Below, piece by piece: positions 1-11,148 of a DNA stretch of 64,000 nucleotides. The stretch covers positions 44,155,662-44,219,661 of the forward strand of contig JAMXBB010000011.1 of NCBI GenBank assembly GCA_024138015.1, written 5' to 3'. The notes under the pieces are model-generated. The model was not told the DNA's origin. It did no database searches and saw only the letters and a list, made by a program, of their open reading frames with translations. Position numbers and translations under genes: made by a program. Each line of letters starts with the position of its first letter. The first letter of the stretch is position 1. Source of the DNA: Lumnitzera littorea (taxonomy: Eukaryota; Streptophyta; Magnoliopsida; Myrtales; Combretaceae).

Positions 1-1491
1 ATATATATATATATATATATATACTATTAAATAATTACCAAACAAACCTACATAAATAAATAAATAAATAACCATAATATATTTAAGAAAACAAATAAAT
101 AAAGAAGCTGAACCTAAGGCAACAAATAAACATGATCAATAGAACCTGGATTCGGGTTAGGTCCAAGTTGGGTTGCGGATCAGATTGGTAACAACGAATT
201 CAAATTGCCAAGAAAAAACTAACTCCAGTGGTTATTAAAGGTCGAATTCGATTGATTGTGAGTGTTTGGGTGGTGGTTGCTTCAATAGTGTTTTTCGAAG
301 AGTCGTCAGTAGAGATGACAGTTGACGGTGAACAGTAGTTAGATGAGTAGCAGCTGCGAGTGTAGGTTGATGCTGCCGCAGGGTTCGGTTCATGTGACTG
401 CTGGTGCTACGCGGTTAAGAGGGGATGCCGAGAGTAGTCTATCCAATGTTGCTAATTAGTTTCGTGGATGGTTTGCAGTGGGCTACTATCGAGTGTTACG
501 GCTGTTGGCAAAGTGACGGCTATGATTGAAGAACGATGTGTAGCAGAGTGCAGACTGTGATGTGTAGTCGTGTAGATGAGTCGTATAGCGCTTGATCGGC
601 GAAGTATTGACTGTAGTCGGCGTGGGCGAGTGTGATAGGAGGACTATGCTGTAGTATTAAGGGTTCTACTACTGTCCGAGGGGATGATGACAGAAGTAGG
701 CATTGCAGTAGTGAGTGGTAGGTACAAGTGCTAGATAGTCGGAGCTGTTGCTGTTGTGGTCAATGAACTGCAGCATAGGCGAAGGAGAGGGGATCCTTGC
801 GTTATGGAGTTTATCGGTGATTGCGATTAACTAAGAAGATATGTGCACTGCATTGGGTCTACGCAGTAGGCGATGTTATTTGGCATTATAGTTTTCTATT
901 GTTGCTATTAGAGATAGAGGGTGGATTGAGTTGGGTTAGTCTGTTGTATGGCGTTAAAGGGGATATGGTGCTGCTGTTTGGGTATTGGTTGGTCTTGAAT
1001 TGTGTAGATTGTGACCGTGAAGAGGATAACGCTGCCCGTGACCAGTGGATGGTGTGTACTAATGAAGAGGATAGGCTGCTGCAACTATTGCGTTGAATTG
1101 GAGTTATAGACGTATGGTGGAGCAGTGGATTGGTGATCGAATCGGGTTGCTAGTAGGTTGGAGTGGCTACTGTATTGGGTCACAGCGATGGCAATTGGAT
1201 ATGGTACAACGACGAATCGAAGCAAGGGTGGTTATATGGAGTGGTGACGGGTCGAAGGGAAAGAGGAGAATGAGCGTAGGGGAGCGGCTGTATTCAATTG
1301 TTGTGGTTGTTGCAGCTATTGTTGATGGTTGGGCGCGCATAGATGTGCTTAGAGTGCGGATGAAGGCGTTTTGGGAATGGACTTGGGGTACAGTAGTAGC
1401 GAATTGGGTGATCAATGGATTAGGGAGATCAAATGAAAGTGGATTTTTCTTTGCAAGTGTACCGTTGCTCCCCTTTCCGACTGCATGTGTG

Positions 1492-1499
1492 TTTATATA
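1492..1499 (-). promoter_or_regulatory. TATA box in element A 3' LTR
   Basis: The minus strand reads CTATATAAACACAC. The same motif is at the equivalent place in the other LTR (15405-15412), about 510 bp into the LTR. It is the likely Pol II core promoter defining the U3/R boundary; the start site itself is inferred. Confidence 0.6.
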
Positions 1500-1650
1500 G
1501 TCTAAACCATATCATATCTAATTATATCTGATTCGTTAATTAAATTAGATTCAAATAAATTCAAATATGATTTAACTAAATTTATATGATTTAATTAGAT
1601 ATGACCCATTTTCATCTCGCTTCTGCAGAGATAGAAAAATAAAGACATAG

Positions 1651-1737
1651 GTGCCTACTAAGACTTGAACCCATGACTTCAAACTAAATCCACTCTAAAC
1701 ACTTCGATACTTATCCATTAGGCCGTTGGCCTATGCC
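1651..1737 (-). other. tRNA-like block inside element A 3' LTR
   Basis: On the minus strand an A-box/D-arm-like motif GGCCTAATGGATAAG (1724-1710) is followed about 37 nt later by a B-box-like GGGTTCAAGTC (1672-1662). Both closely resemble internal Pol III promoter parts of plant tRNA genes, the D-arm part being tRNA-Arg-like. No acceptor-stem pairing is seen, so this is not a functional tRNA. The block recurs at 15564-15650 in the other LTR and, more diverged, in the LTR of element C (20537-20620). Confidence 0.5.
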
Positions 1738-2010
1738 TTGACATTTATTACAATTAAATTATATTTAAACTATCCGATTCCCTAAAATAAAATTTTTAAC
1801 TAAACTAAAACTAAAACTAACTCTAAAACTAATTATTCCTAATATAAATTACTTCCTAAAAATCTACAAAATTTTTATAATTTTTCCTTTTCTTATTTTT
1901 TTGGTATTTTCATTATTTGTTAATTTTTATTTTTTATTTTTTTTGAATTAGGACCCTTTTTGTAAAAATAAAGATTAAGACTATAGAGGGGCAAAAATTA
2001 GATGTCTACA

Positions 2011-2023
2011 ACTGCCCCTCTTT
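2011..2023 (-). other. Polypurine tract of element A
   Basis: The minus strand reads AAAGAGGGGCAGT directly before the TGTAGAC start of the 3' LTR. It is the priming site for plus-strand DNA synthesis. Near-identical tracts precede the 3' LTRs of C (20092-20104) and B (41608-41620). Confidence 0.88.
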
Positions 2024-2179
2024 GTGGTGAAGTTTGAGCAAAACTTTGCAACAAAGACAAAAGAGACACCGTTTTTGCCTCAGGATGACTCTATCCTAAG
2101 GAACGTTAAGATTCTTAACGAAGGTTAGAATAGCAAGGGGTAGCGCCTTTGTGAGTTGGCAAAAATCCCTAAAAAGAAT

Positions 2180-3260
2180 AATGAGAACTTAGTCGTGCCC
2201 TGTGAGCTGACTAACCAAGGCGGTCAAAGCACCCTTTGAGTTGACTAAGACCTAAAAATAAAGAAAACCTAATCGTGCCCTGATGAGCTGACTAACCAAG
2301 GCGATCAAAGCGCCTTTTAAGCTGGCTAAGACTAGAAAAATGAAAGAAAACTTGGTCATGCCCTAATGTGCTGACTAACCAAGGCGGTCAAAGCGCCCCT
2401 TGAGTTGGCTAAGACCTGAAAAATGAAGGAAAACTTGGTCATGCCCTAATGAGCTAACTAACCAAGGTGGTCAAAGCGCCCTTTGAGCTGGCTAAGACCT
2501 AAAAACAAGGAAAACTTGGTCGTACCTTAATGAGTTGACTAACTAAGGCGGTCAGAGTGCCCTTTGAGTTGGCTAAGACTTAAAAACAAGGAAAACTTGG
2601 TAGTGCCCTGATGAGTTGACTAACCAAGGCGGTCGAAGTGCCCTTTGAGCTGGCTAAGACCTAAAAACAAGGAAAACTTGGTAGTGCCCTGATGAGCTGA
2701 CTAACCAAGGCGGTCAAAGCGCCCTTTGAGCTGGCTAAGACCTAAAAACAAGGAAAACTTGGTAGTGTCCTAATGAGCTAACTAACCAAGGCGGTCGAAG
2801 CGCCCTTTGAGCTGGCTAAGACTTAAAAACAAGGAAAACTTGGCAGTGCCTTATTGAGGTGACTAACCAAGATGATCAAAGCACCCTTTAAGCTAGCTAA
2901 GACCTAAAGATGAGGAAAACTTAGTCGTGTCCTGATGAGCTGACCCTAATGAGCTGACTAACTAAGGCGGTCAAAGCGCCCTTTGAGCTGGCTAAGACTT
3001 AAAGAATGAAGGAAAACTTGGTCATGCCCTAATGAGCTAACTAACCAAGGTGGTCGAAGCGCCGTTTGAGCTGGCTAAGACTTGAAGATGAGAGAAAACT
3101 TAGTCGTGCCCTAATGAGCTGACTAACCAAGGCGGTCAAAGCGCCCTTTGAGCTGGTTAAGACCTAAAGATGAGGGAAAACTTTATCGTGCCCTAATGAG
3201 CTGACTAACCAAGGTGGTCAAAGCGCCCTTTGAGCTAGCTAAGACTTGAAAATGAGGAAA
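2180..3260 (-). repeat. ~81-bp minisatellite in the 3' UTR of element A, ~13 copies
   Basis: Diverged head-to-tail units of about 81 bp contain (plus-strand text) GGAAAACTTGGTAGTGCCC, GAGCTGACTAACCAAGG and CCCTTTGAGCTGGCTAAGAC. They lie between integrase and PPT, the hypervariable 3' UTR known to hold tandem repeats in Tat/Ogre elements. Part of the unit matches the repeat in element E (54026-54640). Confidence 0.92.
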
Positions 3261-4346
3261 AACTTGAATTGGGATAACGCTCCATGAGCTTGCTAAATCC
3301 CTTGTAGAAATTTTGAGTCAAGTAACGTTCTATGAGTTAGGCAATTGAGAGCCTATGAAACTCTGGATTGAGACTACTCTCACGAGCTGGCAAGCTCCCT
3401 AGGAAATTATACATTGGGACTATTTTAGGAGTTAATCAGAAGCTTAAGAAGCTTTAGATTAAGACTGCGTTCTATGAACTAGCTAGATCCCTAAATGAGA
3501 ATATGAGTCGAAATAGTGCTCCATAAGATAATCGAAGCGCTAAATCCCTTGAAGAAATTTTGAGTCGGGTAACGTTTTGTGAGTTCGACGATTGGGAGTT
3601 GAAGAAACACTGGGACCATGCTCTACTAGCTAACTATCATACTAAGAAATTGTTTTTAGAAAATAAGCTATTATCCTTAAGGGGAAACCAATTGCTAATG
3701 CAATGTTTTATCAGGTTTAGAACCACTTACCTGGTTTCAATGATAGCTCCCAAGTAGTCCCATGTCTTATTGAGCAGTCTGATTAAAACCAACGATTCTG
3801 ACCCTTACTATTGCTTTTCTTGTTTTCGTTCTTCTTCTTCTTTCTTCTACCATCTCTTTCCAAAACCCCCACTTTTTTTTTTTAAAGCAACTTAAGCTTG
3901 AAACGAATGTAAAGCATATTCTTCTCGAACCAAGATGTCCTATATTAAACTTCCAGTCCAATCATTGGCTTTTTGTGCAAGCATCTGTTCTCAAGCGAGT
4001 TTCTACTTATACACCACACGTTACTCTTTTCAAACATAGTCCTATCCTGAAAAATAGGAAACAAGTCTCCCTTTCTTTGGAGGGTTAACCACAATAACGT
4101 ATTAAAAGAATTTTTATTAATAGCCATCGCTTCAAATTAAGTGATTATTTTTCTTGTGGTTCTTGTGTGTAAGGTTTATTTGGGTAGATGATAGAGTGAG
4201 AAGCGAGGTCTTTTAGTGGAATGAGAAAAAGAAAGGCTAAGGATATTATCCAATGCAAACGACTATTAAGAATACCAACTTTGCATGTAGAAAATGAAAA
4301 GAGACCACAGTAATAGTAAGATTATTTGCAAAAATTTTATTGATGT
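3261..4346 (-). other. Remaining 3' UTR of element A
   Basis: Noncoding between the minisatellite and the integrase stop. 3261-3600 holds a few degenerate irregular repeats (recurring TTGAGTC..GTAACGTTC and AAATCCCT phrases). The rest shows no recognisable motif; short open frames here are unsupported. Confidence 0.6.
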
Positions 4347-5402
4347 TCAAGGATAGTACATCTTCAACGCATCAGCATTTACTAGGTCCTTCAAGTCTGG
4401 ACCATCCATTTGAGACAAGATAACGGCCCCCTCAGGCAATACTTTCTTCACAATGTAAGGCCCTTTATAGTTTGGGGCAAACTTCCCTCTTGAATCAGTT
4501 GTATTAGGCAACATCTTCTTCAACACCATATCACCTTGTTCAAAACTCTGAGGTCGTACTTTTTTGTTGAAAGCCCTAGCCATTCGTTGCTGATAGCAAA
4601 TGTTGTGGCTTAAGGCTGTCAGCCTCTTTTCATCAATTAGGTTCAACTGCTCAATACGCTTCTTTACCCAATCAGCCTCATCTAACTGAGTTTCTAACAA
4701 TATTCTGAGAGATGGGATCTCGACCTCTACTGGCAGTACAGCCTCCATTCCATATACCAATGAGTAGGAGGTTGCCCCTATTGATGTTCTGATAGAAGTT
4801 CGATAGGCCATAAGTGCAAATGGTAACATCTCATGCCAATCTCGATACGTAATGGCCATCTTCTCAATAATTCTTTTGATATTCTTATTGGCTGCTTCTA
4901 CGACTCTATTCATTTGGGGCCGATAACGAGTAGTATTTCTATGAATGATCTTGAAGTGTTGGCATAACTCGGACATCAATTTATTATTCAAATTCGTACC
5001 GTTGTCAGTAATAATTGTTTCTGGCGTACCATACCGAGCCAGTATGTCTCTCCTAATGAACTTGACCACTACTCCCTTCGTCATACTAGAGTAGGATGAG
5101 GCTATAACCCACTTAGTGAAATAATCAATAGCTACCAATATAAATTGGTGCCCATTAGATGCCTTTGGAGTGATTGGGCCAATGATATCTATTCCCCACA
5201 TCGAAAAAGGCCATGGTGTTGATAGTATATGCAACTCTTGAGGTGGAGCATTTATCTTGTTCGCATAGATCTGGCACAAATGGCAGCGTCTAACATGTGC
5301 GATACAATCAACTTCCACAGTTGACCAGTAATATCCCATCCTCATGATTTTCTTAGCAAGCATGTAGCCATTCATGTGGGGGCCACATACTCACTCGTGC
5401 AC
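4347..5402 (-). pseudogene. Element A integrase (342-codon open frame, zinc finger cut by a stop)
   Basis: Ty3/gypsy integrase, which would insert the DNA copy into the host genome. The 342-residue frame 5375-4347 is uninterrupted. It holds the CHLC pair of the HHCC zinc finger (residues 31-34), catalytic Asp63 (WGIDIIG), Asp124 (IITDNGT) and Glu160 (MNRVVEA) with DD35E spacing, and a GPY motif (305-307) in the C-terminal domain. The first His of the zinc finger lies upstream of an in-frame TGA at about 5391-5393. The Arg in MNRVVEA replaces the Gly seen in element B. It is the C-terminal part of a polyprotein that is broken upstream, so it is unlikely to be made as drawn. No chromodomain is seen. 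Confidence 0.9.
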
Positions 5403-6090
5403 TTCTTTCATTAGCATCTCTGCCTCTTTCGCATCTACACAACGTAAAAGCGTACCAGCAAATGATTGTCGGCACATCGTAGAATCACCCACCAAGTACT
5501 GAGCCGCCAATCTTCTAATTAATTTTTTGTCCTTCCTCTCTGCTCCTTCGAGGTACGTACCATGTTGTAAAAATATTTTGATATCATGATACTAAGGCTT
5601 TTTGTCACATGAACTTTCCATTGCCAAACAAAAAGTGGTCTTTTCTTCAATTTTAGTTTTAAGTGGTTGAATCTCTACTCCTTTTGATATCTGAATCATT
5701 GATGCTAAAGTAGCAAGAGCATCAGCAAATTGGTTTTAAACCCTTGGTACGTATACGAAGGTAATCTTTAAGAACTTGGTTATCAACTCGGCCAAGTGTT
5801 GGCGATAAGGCACTAATTTAGGGTCTTTCATCTTATACTCACCCCGAGCTTGGCCTATAGTCAACGAAGAATCTCCATACACTTGTAATTGCCGTATTTC
5901 CTTAAACAATGCGATTTTGAGTCCCAAAATATATGCCTCGTATTTTGCAATGTTATTGGTACATGGGAAAACCAATCTCACAGCCATTGGAAATTGTATA
6001 CCTCCAGGCGATACTTGAATTGCCCTTACACCACATCCAGACACATTAGCTGCTCCGTTAAAGAACATTTTCCACCCTGAAGATTTTTCG
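5403..6090 (-). pseudogene. Element A second (archaeal-type) RNase H and linker to integrase
   Basis: A second RNase H between the RT-linked RNase H and integrase, as described for the Tat lineage. Seen are MFFNGAANVSG, the helix KYEAYILGL with the conserved Glu, VYGDSS with a conserved Asp, and FADALA with the last Asp. The first catalytic Asp is Asn (codon AAC, 6059-6057), a G-to-A type loss; element B keeps Asp here. In-frame stops lie after VPRV (about 5736) and in the linker. The family would cut RNA in RNA:DNA hybrids; this copy should be inactive. Confidence 0.82.
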
Positions 6091-6639
6091 ACTATTTCAC
6101 CATCAAAATCATTTCCCGTTACTAGGATGTTTCCATTGGGAAACTCAACCTGTGCTCTTTAGGGGGTATCCTCAGAAGGATTCTCCGCTAATTGATCCGC
6201 CAAAGCTTACCCCTTGACTGAACTTTGGCTCACATACTTAATGTCAAATTTTGTCAGCAACATCTGCCACTTTGAAACTCTACCAATGAGAGCCAGTTTT
6301 TCAGCTAAGTATTTCAAAGGATCGTATTGTGTTATCAGCTCAATCTGATAATACAATGTATATTGTCTGAGTTAATGCATAACCCAGACCAATGCACAAC
6401 AGGTTCTTTCGGCTTTTGAGTATTTTTGCTCCCCTTTGGTAAACTTCTTGCTTAGATAGTAAACAACTCGCTCTTTCCCTTCTTCATCCTTCTAGCCAAG
6501 CACAGATCCCATGGATTCTGGCATTATGATCAAGTACAAGAACAGCGGCTTTCTAGGTTTAGGAGCTACTAACACTGGAGGTTTCATGAGGTATTCTTTG
6601 ATTTTCGTGAAAGCCTCTTCACATTTCTCATTCCAACTG
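6091..6639 (-). pseudogene. Element A canonical RNase H domain, degenerate
   Basis: The RT-linked Ty3/gypsy RNase H: EEAFTKIKEYL, PPVLVAP, YYLSKKFTKGEQKYS and the LADQLAE tail are recognisable. A TAG interrupts after GSVLG (about 6494), where a Gln codon is likely ancestral, and more stops follow in the downstream half. The domain would remove the RNA template during reverse transcription. Its neighbours are the RT upstream and the second RNase H downstream. Confidence 0.8.
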
Positions 6640-7806
6640 ATCTTTACGTTCTTCTTTAATAGCTTAAAAAGAGGGCGGCATTTGTCCATTAACTGTAAAA
6701 TGAATCGGGCTATGTAATTTAAATGCCCAAGCAATCTTCACACTTCCTTGAGCGTTTGTGGAGGAGGCATGTCAATTATAGCTTTGGCCTTATCAGGATT
6801 GACTTCAATACCTCTTTGGTTGATTATGAACCTTAACAATTTTCCTAACGTCACACCAAAGGTACACTTCTCTAGATTCAATTTCAAGTAGTACTTCCTC
6901 AGCCTATTAAACAACTTCTTCAGCTTTTCTAAGTGATCTTCCTCCTCTTTGGATTTCGTAATCATATCGTCAACATACACTTTTATTTCTTTATGCATTA
7001 TATCATGAAAGATTGCAACCATGGCCCTCTAATATGTCGCACTTGCATTCTTCAGCCCAAATGGCATCACCTTATAGCAAAATGTTCCCCAAGTTATAAT
7101 AAAAGTCATCTTTGTCTTATCCTCTTCGGACATCCGAATCTGATTATATCCTGAAAAACCATCCATGAAAGAGAATAGATGATTTCCGACGGTGTTATCC
7201 ACTAAGACATCAATGTGAGGCAATGAAAAATTATTCTCAAGCGTTGCCCGGTTGAGATCTCGAAAGTCTATACACACTCTAACTTTCCCATTCTTCTTCA
7301 TTACTGGAACAATATTAGCTACCTATTTCAAGTAATCCAACACTTCGATGAATCTAACCTCCAGTAGTTTCTTCACTTCTTCTTTAATTTTCAGCAAGAC
7401 GTCAGGTCGAAATCTCCTTAACTTTTTCTTTTTTGGTTTGGCATCTTCATGTATGGGTAAACGGTGGACTACAATCGACTAGTCCAACCTAGGCATGTCT
7501 TCATACGACCAAGCGAACACATCTTGATATTCAGCTAATAACATAATCATTTCTATTTTTTGTTTCTCTTTTAAACTTGCCCCAATTTTTAGATTCTTAG
7601 GATTTTCTTCGTTCCCTATGTTGATTGTCTCAATTGGTTCATCAATAGTGATTCTACCTAGTTCATGTTTTTGCCATTCCTCTTGTATATTACTATGGTC
7701 ATCGACATTACCCCCGACAACTAACCCAGTAGGGCCGGAAGCGATATCGATATTCTCATTTTCTACTTGTGCGAGGTATTCCTGGTTTTCGCTTGGTTCA
7801 TTGGAT
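6640..7806 (-). pseudogene. Element A reverse transcriptase (exon 2 side of the predicted intron)
   Basis: Ty3/gypsy RT. Landmarks are DVFAWSYEDMP, KKNGKVRVCIDFRDLNRAT, LFSFMDGFSGYNQI, the active-site YVDD at 6977-6966, and KCTFGV..GKLL in the following domain. The catalytic Asp pair is intact. In-frame TAG codons interrupt it near 7489 (after MPRLD), 7322, 7027 and 6735; several are what C-to-T or G-to-A change makes from Gln or Trp codons. The first codons after the predicted acceptor (7806 down) match the start of the RT exon of element B (36943 on), which supports the exon boundary. Confidence 0.88.
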
Positions 7807-8018
7807 CTGAATGAGAATGCATAAAGAAAAGTGCATGTAAGCAAAAGAGAACTAGAACGTAACATAGGAAAGAAACGAACTAAGATTTCATTGAGTGAAT
7901 GGAGGTGTGGTCTTAAATGAGATAAAGGCTTAACTAATTTTGAAAAAAAGGTTCAACAATACATTTGAAATGATGACTATTAAAAATAAAAATTCAGAAA
8001 ATACTAACTATGGGTTAC
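7807..8018 (-). other. Predicted spliceosomal intron between protease and RT in element A
   Basis: The protease-side frame runs to a GGGTAACCC donor-like site (GT at 8018-8017) and stops just inside. About 210 bp later a pyrimidine-rich run ends in CAG at 7809-7807, and RT-side coding homology with B begins right after. An intron at this place is characteristic of Ogre elements. In element B the matching acceptor reads CAA (36940-36942). Splicing here is inferred, not shown. Confidence 0.6.
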
Positions 8019-9459
8019 CCCTGTACCCTAGGGAAGACCTGTTGCTATTTACCGGGATAGAGAACCAATTATTCAAATGATGCTGGAACTTGGGTGGCGA
8101 GTTTGTTGATCCTTCTTTGTCAGATTCTCGAGCTTGGGTCTCTTCCTGTATGAACGTCTCAACTAGTGGTGGAAAGGTCATTAAGGTATGGTATAATCTG
8201 TTACCTCTCCTACCCCTCACTTGTTTCTTCTGGAATTCTTCCGCCAGGGTAGGATTATAGCTAAGGCCGTAGGTGCTGATCTGGCCTTCCTTAAATCCCT
8301 TCCTTCTATCATCCTCTCTATCGGGACCAGTAATCATGTTCACTTCTTCAAACATTTGCAAACCCAGCTTTTCTTGTCCTTCACTTCCTATGTAGGGTAT
8401 AGCTGTCTCCTTGTAGATTTCATAATCTTGATCTCCCAGAATTGTAATCACTTGGCCATTAGAGATAAACTTTAATTTTTAGTGCAAGCTCGAGGGTATG
8501 GCCCCTACTGCATGAATCCAAGGTCTTCTCAAAAGTAGATTGAAAGATCTTAGAATGTCCATGACTTGGAATCTAATAGTAAAGTGTTGAGGGACAATAC
8601 TCACGGATAAATCAATCTCCCCTATAATCTCTCTTCTAGAACCATCAAAGGCCTTGATTGTTGTGGAAGAAGGCTTTATTGCAGAGGTGTCGATACCCAG
8701 CAAATCTAAGGTGGCAAGTGGGCAGATGTTCAGCGACGATCCGTTGTCAATGAGTACCCTGGTGACAATTATGTCATTACTCCTTACCATGATAAAGAGT
8801 GGCTTTGTATGTTTGTTCCCTTCCTCGCCCAATTCTTCAACTGAAAATGAAATTTGATCTATTGCGAGGATCGAATTAGTAACCAATCCCATCTTCTCAG
8901 TTGGAATCTCCCGAGGGACCTTCACTTCATTTAAAGTGCGAAACAAAGCCTCCTTGTGTGGTTCAGATGCGATTAATAGGCCCATCAACGATATTTATGC
9001 AGGAGTCTTACTGAGTTGATCCATGATTTTATACTCACTCAACTTGATCATTTTGGTAAAGGCCGATAGCCCCTTAATGCGTTCGGCCGCCGTCTTATCA
9101 TTCGATTCTCCCGACATGACTTTCCTCCTATGCTCCTCTCCTGGGTGATAAATATTTCCCGATCGAGTAATGTGCCCTACCAGAGGACCTGGTTTCTCCT
9201 GATTTACCAGGTGATAGTTAAATGGAGCAACCTTGTAATTTTCTAGTGGCAACGGTACGTAGAATGTGTACCTCTTCACATCTGGAGTCTAGTTGCTAGT
9301 ATAGAACTCAAAAACCTTAGGTTTCTTATCTGAATTGATGACATTAAAAGCACAGTCATCAAAAATCATACCAATCATCGGCCTATGGTTAGGTAAAGGA
9401 TTATTGTTAACGTTAGGAACTAGGGCTTCCACAAAACCCAACTGCACTGTCCCTTTGTC
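8019..9459 (-). pseudogene. Element A gag-pro linker and aspartic protease
   Basis: Encodes the retroviral-type aspartic protease that would cut the polyprotein. The active-site stretch VLIDNGSSLN keeps its Asp (codon at 8748-8746), followed by TIKAFDGSRREIIGEI and LLLRRPWIHAVGAIPS. Upstream 8995-9459 is a charged linker; downstream 8008-8451 is a Tat-type protease extension reaching the intron donor. Stops lie near 8994, 8478 and elsewhere. Element B has the same order and similar sequence at 31121-32537 plus 36316-36786. Confidence 0.85.
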
Positions 9460-10811
9460 TATTAAGTCCTAAATCTTGTTCCTTAGTCTCCAACATGCAT
9501 CAGTCGAATGCCCCACTTATCCACAATGGTATTCGCACTTTACTATAGAGTCAAAGATTCTCGATCGATATCGATCGCTAGGAAGTTCGTACCGTATCTA
9601 ATTATCCCTATGCAACTTCTCGAAGACTTGACTCAAAGGGACCAGTATCTTGGTAAATTGTCTATAAATCATGTTAGTTTGAAACTGATCTTTGTACTGT
9701 TGCTGAATGGGAGGTAGATTTGCCCCAAAAAGCGACTTGAGCATTTGGTCTGGCATTTGAATTTACCATACCAACCATAGATTCTTTAGGTTTGCTGGTG
9801 ACTGGTGTAGGACTAGATGATGACACTGGTGGTCTTCTATCTGCCTGGTCTTGCAGCTTACCGGAAGAGATGGCACTTTCAATCCTGCACCCTATCGCTA
9901 CTACTTCAGCGAAACTGGATGAGGCTTGCCCAATGAGATGGGAGAAATAGGGCCTCTCCAAGGTGTTAATGAAAGCTGATGTGAGCTCTTTCTCAGTCGT
10001 TGGAGTAAAGATTCTTGCAGCTAAGGACCTCCATCTTTAAGCGTATTCTTTGAACGATTCATTATTCTTTTTCCGTAGGGCAACCAAATTCATCATAGTC
10101 AGGGCTACTTCCACATTGAATTTATATTGTTCATAAAATGCTCGAGCAAGTTTCTCCTATGTATTTATCTGATTCAAATCAAGCTGGGCATACCAAGTCA
10201 AGGCCGGTCCGATCCGATCAGACTATTTGAAATGTCTGTACTATGAGTGGATCGTACTGAACATATTTTCCCATCTTCCTGACATACAACCTGGTGTGGA
10301 GCTTGGGGTAACCCATCCCATTATACTTTTTGAATTCTGGTACCTTAAACTTCTCAGGGTATGATCCCATGTCATATGCGGAAAACTCTGTGATTTCCGC
10401 CTGTTCAAATCCATCACACCCTACGAATGCCTTTATCTTCTCAGTGATCTGTTGTGTCAATTTCTTTTCCAGTTCTTTCAAACTGTCCATACTTGGCCCA
10501 TGGTCGATAGGTCTCGAGGCCTCATATATATCAAGTTCGAAGGTCGGGTTGTTTTTTGGGTAAACTCCTTCTAACTCAAATGGGTCTTTTTAATATTCGT
10601 GCTCTGCTTTAGGAGCTTGTGTATTCTTCCCATAACGGGTTTTGGAACCTTCTTCATTAGCCAGTGCTGTAGCTCGTAGCAAAGCAATGCTATCTGTTAA
10701 GAAACTCATTTGTTCTGCCATCTTCTCCATAGCCCTTTCTATGGAACGAAACCTCAGCTTAGAGGGATCATTGATCTTAGGGTCTCCATCATTTCCTTAA
10801 GTAGTGGCCAT
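9460..10811 (-). pseudogene. Element A gag
   Basis: Capsid/nucleocapsid gene, forming the virus-like particle. The likely start is the ATG at 10811-10809, with a TAA already at codon 5 (probable Gln ancestor). The conserved capsid region includes FKVPEFKKYNGMGYPKLHTR, GPALTWYAQLD and EKLARAFYEQYKFNVEVAL, matching element B. Near the C-terminus is a modified zinc knuckle CEYHCG.VGHSTDACW (about 9540-9490), containing a stop. A frameshift after about 9674 moves the tail into another frame. Non-functional. Confidence 0.85.
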
Positions 10812-11148
10812 CCTGGTCTAGGAACGTATTCTAATCGGACTTCTCTGAAAGACTTGACGTTTAGGAGCTATCTTGAAATTTTACCTGATTATTATTGAAC
10901 AACTCAACAAAGGGTTAATACATATTACATTTTCTTAAAAAAAAAAGGGTCGTTAATCATACAAACACAAAATGCATATCACACGAGTGCAATGAAAAAT
11001 CAAGAATTGGGGAGAACCTTTTGATGTGGCAAAACCTAACTAACTTTTATTAATTTTTTGCAATTGTGAAGCTTTACACCTCTTATTCTGTTCATTAAAA
11101 TGAATTCTAATGAAAACATAAAAAACCTAAAATCTAAAATTTAATCTC
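10812..11148 (-). other. Spacer between ORF1 and gag in element A
   Basis: AT-rich noncoding spacer of 337 bp. I see no coding similarity or regulatory motif in it. Confidence 0.5.

Larger units (their letters stand above)
1..2010 (-). repeat. Element A 3' LTR (partial; outer end outside the window)
   Basis: Aligns end to end with 13914-15926, from the AT-rich start to the shared terminus GTGTCTACA/ATGTCTACA at 2010. In element orientation the LTR begins TGTAGACATC, right after the PPT. Open frames inside (821-1096, 1093-1500) recur with changes in the other LTR copy and are not genes. It contains a TATA box and a tRNA-like block, annotated separately. In two sampled stretches it differs from the 5' LTR by roughly 10-14%, almost all transitions. 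Confidence 0.93.

Noticed and set aside
821..1500. Open frames of 91 and 135 codons, with counterparts at 14794-15413
   Set aside because: They lie inside the LTR of element A; the two LTR copies differ by changes that do not preserve one protein, and no family is recognisable.
1651..1737. A true tRNA-Arg-like gene
   Set aside because: A-box- and B-box-like motifs are present, but no acceptor stem or 3' end pairing is seen, and the block is part of both LTRs.
2180..3260. CRISPR-like array
   Set aside because: The repeats are contiguous ~81-bp diverged tandem units without unique spacers, in a eukaryotic retrotransposon 3' UTR.
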